A DNA stretch of 52,133 nucleotides from a bacterium HR17 (GTDB taxonomy: Bacteria > Armatimonadota > Fervidibacteria > Fervidibacterales > Fervidibacteraceae): assembly GCA_002898575.1 (NCBI GenBank), contig BEHT01000025.1, positions 1-52,133 of the forward strand. The letters are read 5' to 3'. This document shows, one piece after another, positions 42,858-50,966 of the stretch. The notes beneath the pieces were generated by a model, which saw only the letters and a list, made by a program, of their open reading frames with translations, made no database searches and was not told the origin of the DNA. A program made the position numbers and the translations under genes. The stretch's first letter is position 1; the number at the start of each line of letters is the position of its first letter.

Positions 42858-44276
42858 ATGTGGACCAACCCTGCTAACGAATGGCAGCGCCGCCGGCGTT
42901 TCCGTAGGCTAAGGCGAATAGCCTTGGTGGCGGGTCTTGTGGTGCTCAATGCCCTGGCGTGTCTGGCGGGCGTTTCGGTTTACTTGCATCGGCAGGGTAA
43001 GGCGACACCCGTTCAGCGTTTAGTGGAGCGCGTCGCCGATTGGGTCGTCCCGTCTGATTACGCCTTTGCCGGGCGGGATCGCTTGAACATCTTGATCGTC
43101 GGTGCAGACCGCGATTACGACAACCGAGGGCGTCCCATGCCCACGCCGGCGCGCTCTGACACAATTTTGGTCGCCAGTTTGAGCCGCGACGGCACGGTCG
43201 CCCTATTGTCCATTCCCCGCGACACTTTGGTGCGTTACAACGGGCGGTTGCACAAAATCAACGCCGTTCACGCCATAGGCGGTCCGCAGGAGTTGCAAAA
43301 GGTTTTAGCCGACGAATTCGGCATTGACACGCACCATTTCGTTCAAGTGACTTTTGACGCGTTTGTCAAACTCGTGGATTTAGTCGGTGGCGTGGACTTG
43401 TTCGTGGAGTATGACATGCACTACGACGATAATTGGGGCAACTTGCACATCCATTTGCAGCGGGGTTGGCACCACCTGAACGGCAAAGACGCCATCGGCT
43501 ATGTGCGCTACCGCGGGAAAGGCTATCGGCGGTTTTGCCCTAAGTGTAGGGTCAAGATTGAGCATTGGGACCCAACCGGCGACTTAGGACGGGTGCAGCG
43601 GCAGCAAAAATTTCTCAAAACGCTGGCGCAAAAATTGCTGCAGTCCAACATGGTCACCAAACTGCCGCGCCTGGTGGCTATTGCGCGGGAATATTTGGCG
43701 ACGGACATGGATACCCGAACCATGTTGAGTTTAGCGAATTTCGCCCGCACGGTATCTTTGGACAAGATGAAAACGGCGACGCTCCCGGGCAATTTCGCCC
43801 GCCATCCTCGCTTGGGCAGCATTCTCATCCCCGACCGCGAGAAAGCGCCGCAAGTGTTGGCAGACCTATTGGGACCGACTTTTCTCATCGCCCAGTGGGA
43901 GCATGGGGCGGGAAGTATTGAGGGGCTGCTGCGGGTCGCGTCTCGCCCTGAACGGAATGGGAGGCGGATCGCGCCTGCCAACCGCACCGTTGGCGCCGTC
44001 CCCGAAACGACGGAAACGCCTGAAGAGCAGGAGCCGACGACGCCTGACGAAGGTGTGCCGATCGGTCACGAACCCGTGGAAGTCATTCCGATGCCGACAC
44101 CGCATTCCGTGGCACCTCCGCCGCCACCTGTCAAGCCCGACACGACACCGTCGCCATCGTCATCCGGCACGACGACCGAAAACAACCCTTCAACCCCTTC
44201 CAATTCCAGTCCGTCCCCGCCTTCGCCGCCCAACAATACAGGGACCGGTGGCGGAACCGCGTCTCCGTCCGGATAG
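42858..44276 (+). CDS. LytR-CpsA-Psr (LCP) family envelope glycopolymer transferase
   Basis: This 472-residue protein has a short basic N-terminus, one membrane helix (about 20-43) and an extracytoplasmic LCP domain (about 70-310). Family landmarks are RSDTILVASL, SIPRDTLV, KINAVHAIGG, GGVDLFV and RYR ... GDLGRVQRQQ, with conserved Arg and Asp residues that bind the polyprenyl-pyrophosphate head group. Between RYR and GDLGR there is an extra ~18-residue insert with FCPKC. The C-terminal ~110 residues are Pro/Ser/Thr-rich and likely unstructured. The protein would attach glycopolymers to the cell wall or envelope. The ATG at 42858 follows a weak GGGGGCG; nothing else is recognised in the 192-base gap before it. 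Confidence 0.88.
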   Translation: MWTNPANEWQRRRRFRRLRRIALVAGLVVLNALACLAGVSVYLHRQGKATPVQRLVERVADWVVPSDYAFAGRDRLNILIVGADRDYDNRGRPMPTPARSDTILVASLSRDGTVALLSIPRDTLVRYNGRLHKINAVHAIGGPQELQKVLADEFGIDTHHFVQVTFDAFVKLVDLVGGVDLFVEYDMHYDDNWGNLHIHLQRGWHHLNGKDAIGYVRYRGKGYRRFCPKCRVKIEHWDPTGDLGRVQRQQKFLKTLAQKLLQSNMVTKLPRLVAIAREYLATDMDTRTMLSLANFARTVSLDKMKTATLPGNFARHPRLGSILIPDREKAPQVLADLLGPTFLIAQWEHGAGSIEGLLRVASRPERNGRRIAPANRTVGAVPETTETPEEQEPTTPDEGVPIGHEPVEVIPMPTPHSVAPPPPPVKPDTTPSPSSSGTTTENNPSTPSNSSPSPPSPPNNTGTGGGTASPSG

Positions 44277-44293
44277 TGGCAAAGGGACGGGTG

Positions 44294-45529
44294 TTATGCC
44301 GATGCCAGACGCGCCCGTTGGGCGTCAAAAGTAATTCGCCGTCCCGTCCATAGCGCTTGCGCCGCCATGATGCACGCGATGGAGTGTTGATAGCCGTGCT
44401 CTACTGTCGCGTTGGGTTGCTGACGGGTGCGAAGGCATTCCAACCAGTTGCGCATGTGTGAGACGCTGGGTTTGGGTTGAATTTTGACGGCGTCTTTCAA
44501 GCGATGTTCGCCCCCGCCGCCGGTGCCCGCGATTGTCCAACTGTCGCTGTCAAAACTGCCGTTGGTGCCTCGCACGGTCAGTTCAGGTCCGCCCGCGCTG
44601 TTGGTCAAACTGGCGCTAAAGGTGCACAAAAAACCCTTGGGATACTCCAGTGCCACAACGACGACATCCTCGTTTTCGCGACCGTCCTTCCAGAGGAAGA
44701 TGCCGCCATGCGCAACGACGCTTTTAGGGAAGCGCTCGCCTGTAAGCCAGTGGACGACATCAATCATGTGGCTCATCCACTGGTCAATCAAGCCGCTGGA
44801 GTAATCGCGGTAGAGCCGCCACTCCAAAAAGCGGTGGGGGTCAAAGGGGTGATAGGGTTTGCCCATCAAAAAGCGCTTCCAGTCAATCTGTGACGGATCT
44901 TTCAGCGCGTCCTTGACATCGCCGGGGCGGCGCCAGCGGGGTCCGAAAAAGTGCCATTGGCTTTCCACGCGGGTGACGGTGCCCAAGATTCCCGTTTGCA
45001 GCAGTTCTGCGGCTGCCGCCCATCGCCCGTCGCTGCGCCGTTGCGTCCCGATTTGCACGACCTGTCGCGTCTGTCGCCACACCTGTAAGCACTCGTTGGC
45101 ATCCTTGAGGTCGTTCGCCATCGGCTTCTCACAGTAGGCGTCTTTGCCCGCCTTCATGGCGTCAATGAGGTGACGGGCGTGCTGGAAATCGGCGGTAGCG
45201 ATGATGACCGCATCCACTTCCTTGCTGGCGAGCAAATCTTCGTGGGCGACGAATTTGAGCGGGTCGCGGCCATACCATTTACGCACCGTGTCAGCGGCAC
45301 GGTCCAAGTTGCGGCGCCACACATCGCAGACCGCGACGATTTCAACATTCAGTTCCTTACCCACCTCGTAGGCTTCACGCATCAGCGCCGAACCGCGTTG
45401 CCCGGCGCCGATGATGCCGACACGGATACGGTCGTTAGCGCCCTTCACGCGCTCAGTCAGCACCAACGGACCGAGTCCCAACGCTGCAGTAGCCGAGCCC
45501 GTCACGCGCAGCCATTCCCGTCGCGTCAT
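44294..45529 (-). CDS. Tat-exported Gfo/Idh/MocA-family oxidoreductase
   Basis: This 411-residue protein starts at the ATG at 45529, with GGAGGTG nearby upstream. The N-terminus MTRREWLRVTGSATAALGLG is a twin-arginine signal for export as a folded enzyme. The Rossmann motif VGIIGAGQRGSALM, CEKPMAND with the catalytic Lys, and the C-terminal beta-domain motif GLIDQWMSHMIDVVHW follow. Secreted members with bound cofactor are common in planctomycetes and related phyla and act on sugars. It converges with the LCP gene (17 bases apart) and is divergent from the phosphatase gene. The substrate is unknown. Confidence 0.88.
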   Translation of the reverse strand: MTRREWLRVTGSATAALGLGPLVLTERVKGANDRIRVGIIGAGQRGSALMREAYEVGKELNVEIVAVCDVWRRNLDRAADTVRKWYGRDPLKFVAHEDLLASKEVDAVIIATADFQHARHLIDAMKAGKDAYCEKPMANDLKDANECLQVWRQTRQVVQIGTQRRSDGRWAAAAELLQTGILGTVTRVESQWHFFGPRWRRPGDVKDALKDPSQIDWKRFLMGKPYHPFDPHRFLEWRLYRDYSSGLIDQWMSHMIDVVHWLTGERFPKSVVAHGGIFLWKDGRENEDVVVVALEYPKGFLCTFSASLTNSAGGPELTVRGTNGSFDSDSWTIAGTGGGGEHRLKDAVKIQPKPSVSHMRNWLECLRTRQQPNATVEHGYQHSIACIMAAQALWTGRRITFDAQRARLASA

Positions 45530-45682
45530 CGCACAGCACCTCCCTCCGGCGAGAGTGGTTTTCATATGAAGTTTGGCGCAAGGGGTTCGTGCTGTGGCAG
45601 CGGCAATGGCGTCGGTGCCAAGACCATGACAGGATTTTGAGACAACGCAACTGAATCAACCGAATGTGCGAGGTGCTGTTGC

Positions 45683-46171
45683 ATGATACCGCGCAGGGTT
45701 CTTTTCGTGTGCACGGGCAATTTGTGCCGTAGCCCGATGGCGGAGTATTTGCTGCGGGATTTGGCGCGTCGGCGCGGGTTAGTGGTAGAGGTGCGGTCGG
45801 CTGGCACCCATGCTGTCACCGGTGCTCCGCCGACGCCGGACACCATCGCTGTCCTTCAAGAGTGGGGCATTGACGCTTCCAGGCACCGCTCGCAACCCCT
45901 TTGTTGGGAATTACTGGATTGGGCAGATGTCATCTTGACGATGACGCGCGACCAGAAGGAATATTTGCTGATGATGGATGCCGAACTGTGCGGGCGCGTG
46001 TTCACGCTGCCTGAATATGTGGGCTTGGCGAGGGAAGAGGTGTCTGACCCTTACGGTAACACGCGTGAGGCATATCGCAAAGTGCGTGACCAATTGGCGG
46101 ATTTGGTGCAACGCTTGGTCGCCCAATGGGTCGGTGCGGCTGCACCGGCGCATCGGGGAGAGAAGGAGTGA
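45683..46171 (+). CDS. Low-molecular-weight protein phosphatase
   Basis: This 162-residue protein has the P-loop VCTGNLCRSPMAE with nucleophile C10 and R16, and the general acid in DPYG (D122). These define the LMW protein-tyrosine phosphatase fold. The loop residue before the second Cys is Leu rather than the Thr seen in the protein-arginine phosphatase YwlE, which slightly favours Tyr over Arg as substrate, although many bacterial members remain untested. GAGGTG lies about eight bases before the ATG at 45683. It is the first gene of a tight row with moaB (seven-base gap), a dehydratase and ubiE, so it probably shares their transcript. Confidence 0.88.
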   Translation: MIPRRVLFVCTGNLCRSPMAEYLLRDLARRRGLVVEVRSAGTHAVTGAPPTPDTIAVLQEWGIDASRHRSQPLCWELLDWADVILTMTRDQKEYLLMMDAELCGRVFTLPEYVGLAREEVSDPYGNTREAYRKVRDQLADLVQRLVAQWVGAAAPAHRGEKE

Positions 46172-46178
46172 AAAGGCG

Positions 46179-46706
46179 ATGGCGCATCCCCCGACGCACG
46201 AAACCCATCGCGCCCACGCTGAGCGCATCCAGTGCGTGCGGTGCGGTGTGTTGACTGTCAGCGATTCGCGCACAGAAGCCACCGATACAGGCGGACAATT
46301 AATCCGTAGTTTGTTGGTGAACGAAGGGCATCAAGTCGTGCGTTACCAAATCGTCCGTGACGACCTGTGGCAAGTGCGCGCGGTCGTTACCGGTTGGTTA
46401 GTAGACGACGAAGTGGATGCAGTTATCACGACCGGGAGCACGGGGATCAGCTATCGCGACATCGTTGCGGAAGCCCTTTTGCCCCTGTTGGACAAGCGCT
46501 TGGAAGGGTTCGGTGAACTGTTTCGGCAACTCAGTTACGCTGAGATCGGCAGTGCCGCGCTGATGAGTCGTGCCTTTGCCGGCATTGCCAACGGGAAGCC
46601 GGTCTTTTGCTTGCCAGGGTCGCCTCACGCTTGTCACCTGGCGTTGCACCGACTCATCTTGCCCGAACTGCGCCATTTGGTCTGGACGGCACGCGGTCAG
46701 CGCTGA
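46179..46706 (+). CDS. moaB: MoaB/MogA-like molybdopterin biosynthesis protein
   Basis: This 175-residue protein starts at the ATG at 46179, after AGAAGGAG. It has the MoCF-binding fold: CGVLTVSDSRTEATDTGG at the start, ITTGSTGISYRDIVAEALLPLLDK for the pterin and nucleotide site, and ALMSRAFAGIANGKPVFCLPGSPHACHLAL at the end (split as ALMSRAFAGI and GKPVFCLPGSPHAC). It would adenylate molybdopterin or have a related role in cofactor synthesis. This agrees with the molybdate-type ABC ATPase at the right end of the window. A preceding N-terminal CxRC-like pair (CVRC) is unusual but short. Confidence 0.9.
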   Translation: MAHPPTHETHRAHAERIQCVRCGVLTVSDSRTEATDTGGQLIRSLLVNEGHQVVRYQIVRDDLWQVRAVVTGWLVDDEVDAVITTGSTGISYRDIVAEALLPLLDKRLEGFGELFRQLSYAEIGSAALMSRAFAGIANGKPVFCLPGSPHACHLALHRLILPELRHLVWTARGQR

Positions 46707-46720
46707 AAGGGGGACAGAGG

Positions 46721-47719
46721 GTGGCGGAAAAAGCCGAGTTAGCCTTTAAAACCGTCGCCGGTTCGGTCAGTTGGCGAATGGTGCAACAAGCCCGCCAATG
46801 GGTGCGCCAACATTTGCGCCGAACGCCGTTGGTTGAATGCCCCGAACTTTGCGCTCTGACGGGTCTGCGGGTCTTGCTGAAGTTAGAAAATTTGCAACTT
46901 ACAGGGGCGTTCAAGGTGCGGGGTGGGTTGGTGAAACTGCTCAGCGTTCCGGAAGCAGTGCGCCGACGTGGTGTCGTCTGCGCCTCAACGGGCAATCACG
47001 GTAAAGGTATCGCATGGCTGGCGCGCCAGTTTGGCTTGTCAGCGTGGGTCGTTGTGCCGGAAGGAACGCCGAAAATCAAGACGGAAGCGGTTGAAGCGTT
47101 AGGGGCGCGGCTTATCCGTTTCGGTGACACCTACACGCAAGCGGAAGCCTTCGCCAAAGCGTTAGCTGCCGAGCGGGACCTATTGTTTGCGCCCAGTTTT
47201 GACGACCCTTGGGTCATCGCCGCTCAAGCGACCGTCGCGTGGGAAATTTTGGAAGACGCTCCAGAAGTGGACGTCATCATCGTGCCTGTCGGCGGTGGCG
47301 CCTTGCTGGCAGGGAGCTTGATAACTGCCCGCCACCTCAAACCGTCGTTGCGTGTCTGCGGGGTGGAAGCCGCAGGGGCACCGGCACTGTCCGTCTCGTT
47401 AAGGGCAGGGGAGCCTGTCACGCTGCCGTCAGTGCAAACGCGCGCTGAAGGTATTGCTGTGGCGCGACCGGGGGCGATCCCTTTCGCCATCATCCGACAA
47501 TTGCTCGTTGAACCTGTGGCGGTGGTCACCGACGAAGAGATGACCGAAGGCGTGCGGCTCTTGGCGCGCCACGCAAAGGTCGTCGCTGAATTGGCGGGGG
47601 CTGCATCGCTTGCGGCACTATGTGCGGGCAAATTTGATCTGCCGACCGATGCGGTCGTCGCGTGCGTTATCAGTGGCGGCAACATTGACCTCGCGGTGCT
47701 GCGGGACATTTTGTCCTAA
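46721..47719 (+). CDS. PLP-dependent threonine/serine dehydratase family protein
   Basis: This 332-residue protein starts with GTG at 46721, with AAAGGGGG a few bases upstream. It has the fold-type II PLP motifs: TGAFKVRGG with Lys65 as the Schiff base, STGNHGKGIAWLARQ for the substrate and VGGGALLAGS for the phosphate. No ACT regulatory domain follows the catalytic part, so it resembles the catabolic or TdcB/serine-racemase type rather than allosteric IlvA. It would convert threonine to 2-oxobutyrate or serine to pyruvate. It lies 14 bases after moaB and 21 bases before ubiE, within a likely operon. Confidence 0.88.
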   Translation: MAEKAELAFKTVAGSVSWRMVQQARQWVRQHLRRTPLVECPELCALTGLRVLLKLENLQLTGAFKVRGGLVKLLSVPEAVRRRGVVCASTGNHGKGIAWLARQFGLSAWVVVPEGTPKIKTEAVEALGARLIRFGDTYTQAEAFAKALAAERDLLFAPSFDDPWVIAAQATVAWEILEDAPEVDVIIVPVGGGALLAGSLITARHLKPSLRVCGVEAAGAPALSVSLRAGEPVTLPSVQTRAEGIAVARPGAIPFAIIRQLLVEPVAVVTDEEMTEGVRLLARHAKVVAELAGAASLAALCAGKFDLPTDAVVACVISGGNIDLAVLRDILS

Positions 47720-47740
47720 GTTTTAGATTGGGGTGGGAAT

Positions 47741-48442
47741 GTGGATCGCTTGCTGCAACGCCAACGGGATGCTATCGCCCAAATGTTTGGGGCTATCGCT
47801 CCCCGTTACGATTTCCTTAACCACTTGTTGAGCCTGGGCACAGATGTCCGTTGGCGTCAGTTCGCAGTCCGATGGCTGCCGGCTGCCGCTCGGCTTATCG
47901 TGGACATCGGCACAGGCACCGGCGATTTTGCGTTTGCTGCCCTGTCCCGTTGCCCTCAGGCACAAGTTATCGGTGTAGATGTGTCGCTGCCGATGCTGCG
48001 GATCGCGCGACACAAAGCGGCGCGTCACGCCCCTCACCGCTGCACATGGGTGCTGGGCGATGCCCTGCAGTTGCCTTTACCGGACCAATGCGCCGACGCC
48101 ATTTTGTGCGCTTTCGCTTTGCGTAATTTCAGCGACATTGATCAGGGGTTGCGCGAGATGGTGCGGGTGTTGGTGCCTGGGGGCGTTGCAGTGATGCTGG
48201 AATTTTGCCGACCGCCGACAAGTTGGTGGCGCACACCAATCGGTGTCTTTGTTCGCTACGCTGTCCCACTGATGGGTCGGTGGCTCAGCCAACCCCTCGC
48301 TTACGCTTACCTGACGGCGTCTATCAGCACTTTTGCCTCTGCTGAGGAAATTGCCGAACGGATGCAAAGAGCGCAATTTCGTGCGGCGTTTTGGTTACCT
48401 CTCACTTTCGGTGTGGCGACCCTATTCTGGGGCGTTCGGTAA
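47741..48442 (+). CDS. ubiE: Demethylmenaquinone / ubiquinone methyltransferase (UbiE/MenG)
   Basis: This 233-residue protein begins with GTG at 47741. The UbiE signature is clear: MFGAIAPRYDFLNHLLSLGTDVRWR at the start (split as FGAIAPRYDFLNHLLS and GTDVRWR), motif I VDIGTGTGDFAFAAL and the late ALRNFSDIDQGLREMVRVLVPGG. It catalyses C-methylation of the quinone ring, most likely of demethylmenaquinone in this lineage, at the membrane. It is the last gene of the row with the phosphatase, moaB and dehydratase genes, and is closed by the strong hairpin at 48450-48492. Confidence 0.92.
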   Translation: MDRLLQRQRDAIAQMFGAIAPRYDFLNHLLSLGTDVRWRQFAVRWLPAAARLIVDIGTGTGDFAFAALSRCPQAQVIGVDVSLPMLRIARHKAARHAPHRCTWVLGDALQLPLPDQCADAILCAFALRNFSDIDQGLREMVRVLVPGGVAVMLEFCRPPTSWWRTPIGVFVRYAVPLMGRWLSQPLAYAYLTASISTFASAEEIAERMQRAQFRAAFWLPLTFGVATLFWGVR

Positions 48443-48449
48443 GAGGGCG

Positions 48450-48492
48450 CTGCCCCAGAAAGGAGCGCACTCATCACTCCTTTCTGGGGCAG
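48450..48492. terminator. 16-bp perfect inverted repeat, bidirectional terminator candidate
   Basis: CTGCCCCAGAAAGGAG (48450-48465) pairs perfectly with its complement at 48477-48492 around an 11-base loop. It starts eight bases after ubiE and ends eight bases before the csp stop codon, exactly between two convergent genes. No long T run follows on either side, so termination would rest on the stem itself, helped by any short T stretch. Confidence 0.7.
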
Positions 48493-48499
48493 AACAAGG

Positions 48500-48715
48500 T
48501 CAGAACTCGCGCATGACACGCACCTTGTCCGCCCGCGGGCCTTTGGGCGAATCCACGACATCAAACTCCACGCGCTGCCCTTGGCGGAGGGTGCGGAACC
48601 CTTCGCCCTCAATCGCGCTGTAGTGAACAAAGATGTCCGTCCCGTCGTCACGGGAAATAAACCCGTAACCTTTGGACTCATTGAACCACTTCACTGTGCC
48701 TTTGAACTTCGCCAT
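48500..48715 (-). CDS. Cold-shock-domain nucleic acid-binding protein (CspA family)
   Basis: This 71-residue protein is the usual CspA size. RNP1 is KGYGFI (residues 15-20) and RNP2 is DIFVHYSAI (27-35), and the fold closes with [15 protein letters not shown]. It binds single-stranded RNA and DNA as an RNA chaperone. The ATG at 48715 has GAAGGAGG nine bases upstream; a longer frame to 48925 is not expected, since it would enter the preceding gene. The promoter at 48823-48851 would give a leader of about 100 bases, as in cold-inducible csp genes. Its presence beside reverse gyrase in one chromosome shows that a thermophile still keeps a cold-shock-domain protein. Confidence 0.95.
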   Translation of the reverse strand: MAKFKGTVKWFNESKGYGFISRDDGTDIFVHYSAIEGEGFRTLRQGQRVEFDVVDSPKGPRADKVRVMREF

Positions 48716-48822
48716 AGCGACCGAGCCTCCTTCGGCAGATTTAATCACCACGGTGCGGATTGCGTCCTCTGCCTCCGGAAGCCCGGCGTGGCAGCGGCAC
48801 ATCCGACCGTGTGGCATTTGCC

Positions 48823-48851
48823 AGTGTAACACGCCACTACGGCTGAAGCAA
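48823..48851 (-). promoter_or_regulatory. Candidate promoter of the cold-shock gene
   Basis: Read on the minus strand, TTGCTT (48846-48851), a 17-base spacer and TACACT (48823-48828) form a good sigma-70-type promoter. Transcription would start near 48816, giving a leader of about 100 bases before the csp ATG. It lies immediately after the stop of the secreted-protein gene. The same -35 box and spacing occur at 49586-49614 with TACATT. Confidence 0.55.
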
Positions 48852-48855
48852 GGGA

Positions 48856-49518
48856 TCAACTGCTGGCGCCCCGTCGCGTGCGTTTTTGGTAGGCTTGCCA
48901 TTCTTGCTCCCCGTAAACTTTCCACGACACCGCATCAAAGACGGCACGGGCGCGGTCTGGCGCAGCCAAAACGACGACCACTGCCTCACCGCCTTTTAAG
49001 GCGGCTTCTTTGCCGCGATGCCCTTTACCCGCCAAGAAACAGCATGTGCCCCGTCCTGGCAGAGTCACTTTGTGTTCTTTGCCATCGGCTTCTACGACGA
49101 GGGTCAAAGTGGCGGCGTCAAATGACTTGACTTTGCCCCGCAGGGTCGGGTAGCGCAGGAAAGCGAAGAAGGTTACGGGATCGGCGAGGGCGTTGATTTC
49201 TTTCATGCCGCGTTTCCACGAGACGAGCACTTGGTCGCCTTCTTTGAAGTCGGCTAACTTTGCGTCTTTGCCGTCTTTCATGATGCGGCTATCGGCGGCG
49301 ACTTTTAACACCCATTCTCGCTCCGTGCCCCGATAGGTGCCTTTGAGGGTGATGGTGTTAGCGGCGGTATCAACTTTGACGACCGTCGCAAGGGTGTGGG
49401 ACAACGGACGGAACGTTGTCGGTTTTGGGGGTGCTGTAGGTTGTTGCGCTTGCTGTGCCACCCCGATCCCCAACGCAACGAGGCTCATCACTCCACCAAG
49501 CAGCCATGACCGCACCAT
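48856..49518 (-). CDS. Secreted protein of unknown function (DUF5666-like repeats)
   Basis: This 220-residue protein starts at the ATG at 49518, nine bases after GGGAGGTGA. It has a signal peptide (hydrophobic to about residue 20, then QQ). Two beta-rich units with related wording follow ([15 protein letters not shown] and [16 protein letters not shown]), each followed by residues that set binding strength such as GDQVLVSW. This pattern recalls DUF5666/OB-fold-like secreted proteins, but the match is weak. CC at about residues 160-161 is notable. It ends just before the csp promoter. Function is unknown. Confidence 0.6.
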   Translation of the reverse strand: MVRSWLLGGVMSLVALGIGVAQQAQQPTAPPKPTTFRPLSHTLATVVKVDTAANTITLKGTYRGTEREWVLKVAADSRIMKDGKDAKLADFKEGDQVLVSWKRGMKEINALADPVTFFAFLRYPTLRGKVKSFDAATLTLVVEADGKEHKVTLPGRGTCCFLAGKGHRGKEAALKGGEAVVVVLAAPDRARAVFDAVSWKVYGEQEWQAYQKRTRRGASS

Positions 49519-49585
49519 TTGGGATCACCTCCCTACCAAATTGGTCGCTTAAAATTTTGCCCACCAGCGGCTTTGTTGTCAACCG

Positions 49586-49614
49586 TTGCTTCACCGCAAA
49601 GGCTGCTTTACATT
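49586..49614 (+). promoter_or_regulatory. Candidate promoter for the xylose-isomerase-like gene
   Basis: TTGCTT (49586-49591), a 17-base spacer and TACATT (49609-49614) form a close sigma-70-type pair. Transcription would start near 49621, about 78 bases before the ATG at 49699. The remaining part of the 180-base divergent gap holds the ribosome binding sites and no other recognised element. Confidence 0.5.
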
Positions 49615-49698
49615 GATAAGGCGGTAGCGTCGGTCTGTTCTCGTGAACTCGTGAAAGGGACGATGCGACACTGGCTGCATTTTGGAGGTGGGTTTGGT

Positions 49699-50829
49699 AT
49701 GCACATCACACCCGAAAAATTGGCGAAGTTGACGACGGAATATGTGGGCTACTTGGAGGGCGACCGCTTGGACGCGTTCTTTCACGAATTTGGCATCAAG
49801 TTTGCGGCGGGGCATTGGTGCGCCGGCGAATTCTACGACCGCTTCAACCCCTTTGGTTACAACCGCCACCGCCCCGATTTTCGCGATACCGTCGTAGACC
49901 AGATTGCCCGCGTCGCGCAGGCAGGCATTGAAGGCATTGAGTTCCACGATGTGCTGTTTCTGGACGCTAACGGGCACATTGACGACGCCAAAATCGCTGA
50001 GGTCAAAGACGCCTTAGCCCACTACAAAGTCACGCCGACCAACATGAACATCAATGTCTGGACGGACTCCCGCTACCGCTTAGGCGGTGTGACCAACCCT
50101 GACCCTGTCGTCCGTCAACGGGCGCTAGAGCAATGCTTGCAAGCGATAGAAATCGCTCAGCGTGTCGGTTGCAGCAGTGTGGCGCTTTGGCCTGGTGCGG
50201 ACGGTTGGGACTACAACTTGGAGGTCAATTACGGGCAACAACTGGACTGGTTCATTGAAGCGTGCGTGGAAATCAACCGCAAGGCGATGGCAGCGGGGTT
50301 GCGGTTCGGGACGGAAGCGAAACCGAAAGAGCCCCGTGAGGGGAACATGCTGACATCCACGACGGCGAAAGCGGCGCTGGTCGCCAAAGAGGTCAACGCC
50401 CTCTGCGGCGGCACAAACATGGGCGTCGCCATTGACTACGGGCACGAGCAAATGTATGGCGACGAACCTGCCGCGCAACTTTACATGCTCAAACGCTTTG
50501 GCGTGCCCATCGTCAACTTCCACCTGAACGACGCCAAATACCGCAGTAACGATGAAGACCGCGTGGCGGGCACCAGCGATGTCTGGCGGCTAGTGGATTT
50601 CTGCTACGCCGCCATCGATGTCGGCTACGACGGTTGGTTTGGCGAAGACCAGTTCACCTACCGCATGGAGCAAGTGCAAGCGATGCGTTTGAGCAAAGAG
50701 TTTTTCGGCAACGCCATGAAAAAGGCGCTGCTCATCTATGCCCAAAAGGATGCGCTGGAACGAGCCCGCCAAAGTGGCGACCAAGCTGCCGTCCTGCATC
50801 TGGTTAAGCGGATCATCTACACGGCGTAG
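49699..50829 (+). CDS. Xylose-isomerase-like TIM-barrel sugar isomerase
   Basis: This 376-residue protein starts at the ATG at 49699, ten bases after GGAGGTG. It keeps the xylose isomerase pattern: EFHDVLF (catalytic His), FGTEAKPKEP (metal Glu and catalytic Lys of the EPKPxEP motif), DYGHEQM (as in EVGHEQM, with Asp instead of Glu) and FHLNDAKYRSNDEDRVAG, whose acidic residues complete the second metal site. It would interconvert an aldose and ketose using two metal ions. The Asp substitution and overall divergence leave open xylose, rhamnose-type or another sugar. It is transcribed with its own promoter. Confidence 0.82.
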   Translation: MHITPEKLAKLTTEYVGYLEGDRLDAFFHEFGIKFAAGHWCAGEFYDRFNPFGYNRHRPDFRDTVVDQIARVAQAGIEGIEFHDVLFLDANGHIDDAKIAEVKDALAHYKVTPTNMNINVWTDSRYRLGGVTNPDPVVRQRALEQCLQAIEIAQRVGCSSVALWPGADGWDYNLEVNYGQQLDWFIEACVEINRKAMAAGLRFGTEAKPKEPREGNMLTSTTAKAALVAKEVNALCGGTNMGVAIDYGHEQMYGDEPAAQLYMLKRFGVPIVNFHLNDAKYRSNDEDRVAGTSDVWRLVDFCYAAIDVGYDGWFGEDQFTYRMEQVQAMRLSKEFFGNAMKKALLIYAQKDALERARQSGDQAAVLHLVKRIIYTA

Positions 50830-50966
50830 CCAGCGAGGGCGGGCAGGAGCCGCAAAGCCGTCGCATCCTTTGGTCGTTGCGGGAGGCTGACCGTCGTGGG
50901 CGTGCTTGCCGGTGTCGCCTTTGTGGCACCCTATCGCGGTCGCGCCGTCCCGAAGAGGTGACAGCG

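Noticed and set aside
50830-50966. Possible riboswitch (molybdenum cofactor or other) before the ABC ATPase gene
   Set aside because: The stretch has some pairing potential, but I could not match any conserved riboswitch core, so I did not annotate one.
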